The notes under the pieces: generated by a model | What the model was told of the DNA's origin: nothing | Databases searched by the model: none | The model's input: the letters and a program-made list of their open reading frames with translations, nothing else | In this document: positions 59,510 to 64,000 of the stretch, one piece after another | How the letters are laid out: the number at the start of each line of letters is the position of its first letter | Position numbering within the stretch: position 1 is the first letter of the stretch | From: Sipunculus nudus | Taxonomy: Eukaryota > Annelida > Sipuncula > Golfingiida > Sipunculidae | DNA: 64,000 bases | Assembly: GCA_026874595.1 (NCBI GenBank) | Contig: CM049318.1 | Location: 34,429,956 to 34,493,955 of the forward strand | Direction: 5' to 3' | Made by a program: the position numbers and the translations under genes

Positions 59510-60005
59510 GGGAGTATTATGGTATCCCCACCATCCGTCCGTTAAATTTTAGTGTCACTGCGATAACTTACCGGGGCTTTGATGGATTATCATGAAACTC
59601 ACCATAACTACTTACCAATAGATTATCTAGCCCTAGTTTGATTATGGGCAACATCCATGCATATTTAATAAAGTCATAGGTCACTAGGCTACTTTGTTGT
59701 GTTGGGGCAATAACTTATGAAGAATATGAAGGATTTTGATATAACTCATCAGAAATGTTAATCAATAATTAAACTCACCTAAGTTCAATTTCCAGCAAAA
59801 TCAATACATATTTACTGAGGTCAGAGGTCACTGCACTTTGGAGGCACCTTGGTGACTTCCCAAAATTCCTATGGATTTTCATGAAACTCATTATAAATAC
59901 ATATTTACCAATAGAGTTTCTCACCTGAATTACCTTATCAAAATTCACATATATTTAATAAGGTCAGAGGTCACTAGATACACAACGGGCGTTATGCTCA
60001 TTGTG
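59510..60005 (+). repeat. dispersed repeat J, copy 2
   Basis: Matches 46225-46735 from 'gggagtattatggtatccccaccatccgtccg' to 'aataaggtcagaggtcactagatacacaa'. It carries perfect AGGTCA-G-AGGTCA sites at 59818 and 59961. It lies within the GALNT intron, ending about 290 bases before the exon. Confidence 0.8.
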
Positions 60006-60291
60006 GTACTCTTGTTCATATCATGGTGAAAAGCTCAGGGTAACAGCTTGGTTGTTAACACTTGATTTAGTTTTAATTCTGTTCTCTTCTCAGTGTCCCA
60101 TGTGTCATATATGTTTTTCAGGGATAGAGTTTTAGTTAATGTGACTTTTTTTGGTATAAACATAAATAATCTGTTGTGATCAGTTATGCAAAGATCCCAC
60201 CAATTTAATTGGTTATTAAAGAAAATGACCAATAGTCAGTATAATCTGTTAACTCGCTCACCACTTCTTACCAGCGTGTATGTTATTGCAG

Positions 60292-60445
60292 GAGAGATGG
60301 GTAAAGCTGTGAATATCGACAAGAACAAGTTGTCCCCAGAGGAGAGGAGAAAATTTGACGAGGGATGGCAGCACAATGCATTTAACCAGTATGCCAGTGA
60401 CATGATGTCTTTGCACCGCACTCTGCCTGATGTTCGTGATCCCGA
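60292..60445 (+). CDS. GALNT: polypeptide GalNAc-transferase, second coding exon
   Basis: This 154-base exon completes codon 125 and encodes about residues 125-175. It begins GEMGKAVNIDKN and contains NAFNQYASDMMSLHR and TLPDVRDP. These are hallmark segments of animal UDP-GalNAc:polypeptide GalNAc-transferases between the stem and the glycosyltransferase-2 fold: the N-x-F-N-x-x-x-S-D-x-x-S/A-L-x-R motif followed by L-P-D-x-R. The exon is bounded by 'tgttattgcag' and by GA|GTAAGT, a consensus donor, and leaves the frame in phase 2. The next residues should be a conserved Cys and then the first catalytic segment, but no exon for them is visible before 64000. The gene is therefore cut by the window edge, not broken. 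UDP and metal binding residues cannot be checked here. The paralogue is uncertain. Confidence 0.92.
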
Positions 60446-60734
60446 GTAAGTCTCTTGGAATTAGAAACATTCTGTCAGTACCTCAAGAAATAATGGTAAA
60501 TCTCATTAGAACCTCAGCGATTAAATCTGATGTCCTAATGATAGAATTTGATTTCCAGATTGTCCCTAACTCTACAAATACAATCTGAAATCGAAAAGAG
60601 GTAATAATAACATAGCATTCTTGTTTCACAGTTACCCTCATTCTTATTCAGTAGACAGTGCCTTTAAAAAAATATAGTCAGTCATCTAGGCAGTGGTGTC
60701 ATCAGAAATTGTTCAGTGAGTTTTTACATGTAAC
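60446..60734 (+). other. start of the next GALNT intron
   Basis: Begins with a consensus GTAAGT donor. No further exon was recognised. The intron continues at least to 64000. Confidence 0.6.
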
Positions 60735-60840
60735 AGGTTCCAGCAGACTTCAGGGCTTCTGGATATGTAAGCACTCTACAGACTTAATGGGAAGGCTGTA
60801 CCCCTCAGCCATGTATCACTCATGAACAATTTATAAGTTC
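60735..60840 (+). mobile_element. tRNA-derived SINE (family S2), partial copy
   Basis: 'agcactctacagacttaatgggaaggctgtacccctcagccatgtatcactcatgaacaa' matches the middle of the intact SINE at 31067-31473 ('agcgctctgcaggcttaatgggaaggct'). The head and tail are missing. Confidence 0.6.
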
Positions 60841-60844
60841 ATGG

Positions 60845-61100
60845 GGCAAGTAAAAGTTCCAGAAAATGGTGGTAGGGCAACCAAAACTGGGCTCTTACTG
60901 GCCTGGCTGGGGAAATGTGTCCAACATGAACCTTCCACCTAAGGCCTAAAATCTGAACTAATCTTCAGTTAGCCATTTTCTTTTTTTGAGAAATGAAATT
61001 ATTGTTATACTTCTATCTTGAATTACCTGTATGTATATGTGTGTAAATACTAAAGAGAAATATTATTAACAAACAAAAATTGTACATGCCCATTGATATT
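60845..61100 (+). mobile_element. hAT-like non-autonomous element, partial copy 3
   Basis: 'ggggcaagtaaaagttcc', 'ggtagggcaaccaaaactgggctcttactggcc', 'cagttagccattttct' and 'ctaaagagaaatattattaacaa' match the body of 7740-8130. The terminal inverted repeats are not clear. Confidence 0.6.
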
Positions 61101-63394
61101 AACAGATGGTTATATATGAACAAAACAGGCAGCTTGTGCACAGTTTGATTGGTGCTTTTGGGGTATTTCATAAAAGGTGCAAGAGATAATCCTTATTTGG
61201 AAAACATCATAACAAATTAGGCCCTTATAATCTTATAAAAGGATCCAACAAGGTTTATGCAGATTATGGAAGTGTCTGTAAATTAAACTTCAGAAAAGCA
61301 GTTTTGGTACATTTTTTACCTGTGATTGCATTTTTCTCACCACAATTTCCTCCCTTAGCCTGAAAACTACTTGGCCGGAAAAGATCGAGTGACATTATTT
61401 ATTCTTGATTCTGGGTGATGGACAGTGAGAGGAAATAGCATCCCCCAAACTGGGCTGCTTATACAGAAACGACAGGAGACAGAAAAGAATGACTGACAAT
61501 TGATTTCAGATTATCTGCTCTTAGTCACTCCCCCTGGGCCTGTGTTGTCATCCCTTCTCACTCCATTTTCCTGTTGCTGCAGTATACAGCAACTGATAAG
61601 TTGAGGAGAAGCTGTCATATATCTTGGGTTTAGGAAAATTCATCTCAGAGATATTAGTTCAGGGATTACAACTTAGCCTAGTTAATTTCTTTTTATTGTT
61701 TGTTTGGTATATTGCCAGTTTAATCAAATTCTTAATGAAGTTTTATACTTTAAAAGTAAAATTTCATCTGAAAATTAAATTTAACAGCGGTTTGTGTTAC
61801 TTTATTATACATTTTTTCTTACTGTGAAAGTGATTATTCAAAATAGGAATCCACTTATATAAAGAGTATCCAATTTTCGGGTTACCCAATTTTGAAATAT
61901 GGTAACCCTTTTTGTTTGGGTAACCCATTCCATGTTTCAGATCACATAGACTCTGAACATTCAACTAAGTGCTCAACTCCAACAAGCAATATGTGATTGA
62001 ACCAGTGACTGTTAAATAAAGGTTCAATAAAAAAGTCTTTGTTTTATAAGTTTTATTCAATAAACTGTCAACAGGGTAGAAATATTGCTTAAATTGCCTG
62101 AAGTTTTCTTACATAACATGTATCAGTACACACCCCATGTGTGTAACTCTAATGCATACTGATAAAGTAGCTGCTGGTGTCATTCAAAATTAAAAAGAGG
62201 ACTGTAAAACATGTGCACCAACTTGTACAAGCAAATTGGACAGATGAAAGCTGCCTCCCCTGCACCTTACAATTTGATGAAATGCTGAAAATTAAGACTA
62301 TCTGTCTTTCTCTATTTAATCATAAATAAAGTTCATTTGAAGACCAACCAGTTCAATTAAATGTTCTGCCCATTGATTCCTGTTCACGTGCATATTTGTT
62401 GTCTCAATTTAAAATACATGATGTTAACAACATATTCTGTTTAAAAGAAATCAAAGGTTCAATAATATTTTTTAAAAATGTTGTACTGATCATTAACAAA
62501 CTTTTCTCTCTGCTTTGTTATTTGAAATTATATGATATAAAATGAAGTCATTGAAAAATAATGTCGGCCATTGGGGTCAGTGACGGTGTGGTCAGAGCCC
62601 CTTTTCAGTGTCAAAATTCTCAGAAACTGATAATCCAAATATGATATTTGATATTTTTGCTAATTTTCAAGATTATAAAACAATTATAATCTGTAATTGT
62701 GTCTGAAACTTTAATAATATAAGTTATAAAAACTTATAGACCGTGGTGATTATTGCACCAACTATATTGAAAGATCACCTGTTCAATGTTACTTCTTTGG
62801 AGTGCATTTGAAAACTATCTTGCACCAGGAGTGAGTGTTGAGGCTGAAATATATTTAATCGAATGAGAATGCATACAAACTATTGCAACTGCCGATTTTT
62901 GTGGGAAGTTAAAGCGGGGGAATTTGTCATTGTCACAAAGTTTGTCAGTGCACAGTGCAGCATTTGAGAACAACCCAGGTTCTTTTGGCTATTCCAGCAC
63001 ATGTACACACCCTCTGTATGGTGGTTTCTATACCATATTATACCAGGGGGTTGAAGAAAATCATTGCACGGCGGTAGTGAATCGGTTACCATAAATATGC
63101 GGTTAAACCCTATTGTTCTGTATGCAAAGGGTACACTTGACTTGGGTTAAATTGAACACAAAATGCCTGGTATAGTTGAAATAATATATTCAGAAAATTT
63201 TTTCTGCAAAAAATATTTAAAAATCTCATCAATTTCCATAGCTTTTGTCCAGGAAATTTAGGCGAACTATTTTTCGTTCACCCTAAATCCAGTTTGGGTA
63301 ACCTCTGGGCGAACAAAATGATTGTTTGCCCAATTTTGCCATGCCTGCAAAATCTAATTGAATCTTCACTGGTCTGTTCCTGCAAGGGGCTCAA
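61101..63394. other. intronic stretch, nothing recognised
   Basis: AT-rich intron sequence. No GALNT catalytic exon is visible: I looked for a segment encoding the FHNEA-type motif and found none. Two related 'gggtaaccc' rich patches occur near 61870-61930 and 63250-63340. Short open frames are not supported as genes. Confidence 0.45.
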
Positions 63395-63500
63395 AATTTC
63401 ATGAGATATCGTTCATGATTGCGTTAGTTATATTGTGAACAAACATACATACACCAACTGGGATGGATGCCTACCCTCCCAGTGGAGGCAATTAGTCAGA
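63395..63500 (-). repeat. dispersed repeat E, partial copy 5
   Basis: The stretch 'aaaatttcatgagatatcg', 'gttatattgtgaacaaacataca' and 'gatggatgcctaccctcccagtggaggcaa' matches the outer end of repeat E (compare the tail at 19430-19490 and the inverted head at 33250-33350). Confidence 0.55.
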
Positions 63501-64000
63501 AACGCCATTGATTCAGTTATGGCAGAATTACACCAGGCAGAAAGTAAGAAATGATTACATAATAAGTAATTAAAAATGGTGAATAGAAACTGCACAACAC
63601 ATGTAGTAATGTAAATTTGATGGCTGTTCAGAGACATAAGAAAAAAAAAACTATAAGCTCATATCAGTATTTTAAAAGGACACTCTTTTGATTCTCTGGA
63701 TTCAATTAACCAATGTGGAAACAACAAGCTTAGAATTCATAGGATACCTAGAGACATGAAGAGAATGCTTGGTTCTCCTTAAATAGAATTTTTAAAACAA
63801 TCAAATGGTATTTTAGGAAACTTTACCTTTTAAACCATTGTTTGTGTTGCTTTTCATATAGACACCCAACACCCATGGAACCATGTATAACAGTAATGAT
63901 AAATGATTTCATGTTTATGGGAGCTCATTGACCAATATTTATCTAATCTAGAAATATTTAATAGTCAATTTCTCATGTGACCTTCAAGGGCTCTTATTTA
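63501..64000. other. AT-rich stretch to window end
   Basis: Nothing recognised. Presumably still inside the GALNT gene. Confidence 0.45.

Larger units (their letters stand above)
56937..60291 (+). other. GALNT: GALNT intron with GC-AG boundaries
   Basis: The intron begins GCAAGTATAACC and ends TGTTATTGCAG, 3,355 bases. GC donors are a minor natural class of the major spliceosome and usually compensate with a strong CAG|GCAAGT context, which is exactly what is present. The exon-end sequence is repeated many times inside the intron (56960-58475). The intron also holds a family D element (57242-57405), a repeat G fragment (59350-59430) and repeat J copy 2 (59510-60005). In-frame read-through from the exon meets a TAG at 56966-56968. 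Confidence 0.7.

Overview
This is AT-rich eukaryotic DNA from an animal nuclear genome, most likely a mollusc and probably a bivalve. The case rests on spliced gene structure, very long non-coding stretches, tRNA-derived SINEs, many short inverted-repeat (MITE-like) elements, and repeat styles I associate with bivalves: TTAAAGGGACATAA elements, AGGTCA-rich tandem blocks, and repeats opening with an AGCTCAGCTGAC head followed by GTCCGTCC runs. The species call is inference. There are no bacterial operons and no rRNA, CRISPR or phage genes.

Only one gene is recognised with confidence: the 5' part of a polypeptide N-acetylgalactosaminyltransferase (GALNT) gene on the + strand near the right end. 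Its first coding exon (ATG at 56564) encodes a short cytosolic tail, a signal-anchor helix and the luminal stem. A second coding exon (60292-60445) encodes the conserved segment just before the catalytic domain. The catalytic and lectin exons must lie beyond 64000. A 3' splice site at 56295-56296 precedes the start codon, so a non-coding 5' exon probably lies upstream, and much of positions 1-56296 may be first intron or upstream intergenic DNA.

The most unusual locus is the intron between these exons. The only reading-frame-compatible splice joins CAG|GC at 56936/56937 to AG at 60290-60291, which is a GC-AG intron. The exon end itself (GATCC..CCAGGCAAGTAT) is tandemly repeated into the intron from about 56960 to 58475. 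About 19 downstream copies carry the same nine-base GC donor, CAGGCAAGT. The first units are 39 bp (13 codons, partly in open frame). Most later ones are 43 bp, with 39-bp units interspersed.

Layout, left to right. 1-3.2 kb: single-copy-looking DNA with a possible gag-like remnant. 3.2-4.6 kb: first AGGTCA tandem block. 6.8-8.1 kb: three short dispersed elements. 9.5 kb: minus-strand SINE. 12.9-13.3 kb and 14.8-17.1 kb: degenerate tandem repeats. 18.8-19.0 kb: array of palindromes. 20.1-21.5 kb: 1.39-kb inverted-repeat transposon with TA target duplication. 22.3-24.2 kb: two MITEs and an ACAGT-rich tract. 25.0-27.6 kb: second AGGTCA block. 30-34 kb: MITE, intact SINE with target-site duplication, hairpins and a perfect palindrome. 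36-42.9 kb: dispersed repeats and a 0.68-kb tandem duplication. 43.0-44.4 kb: second, inverted copy of the 1.39-kb transposon, inserted inside an older repeat. 44.9-53.8 kb: SINEs and repeats. 55.5-56.2 kb: a 'catcactgtg' tandem array just upstream of the GALNT exon. 56.3-60.4 kb: GALNT exons and intron array. 60.5-64 kb: intron.

Most short open reading frames in the window are chance or lie in repeats, and are not annotated as genes.
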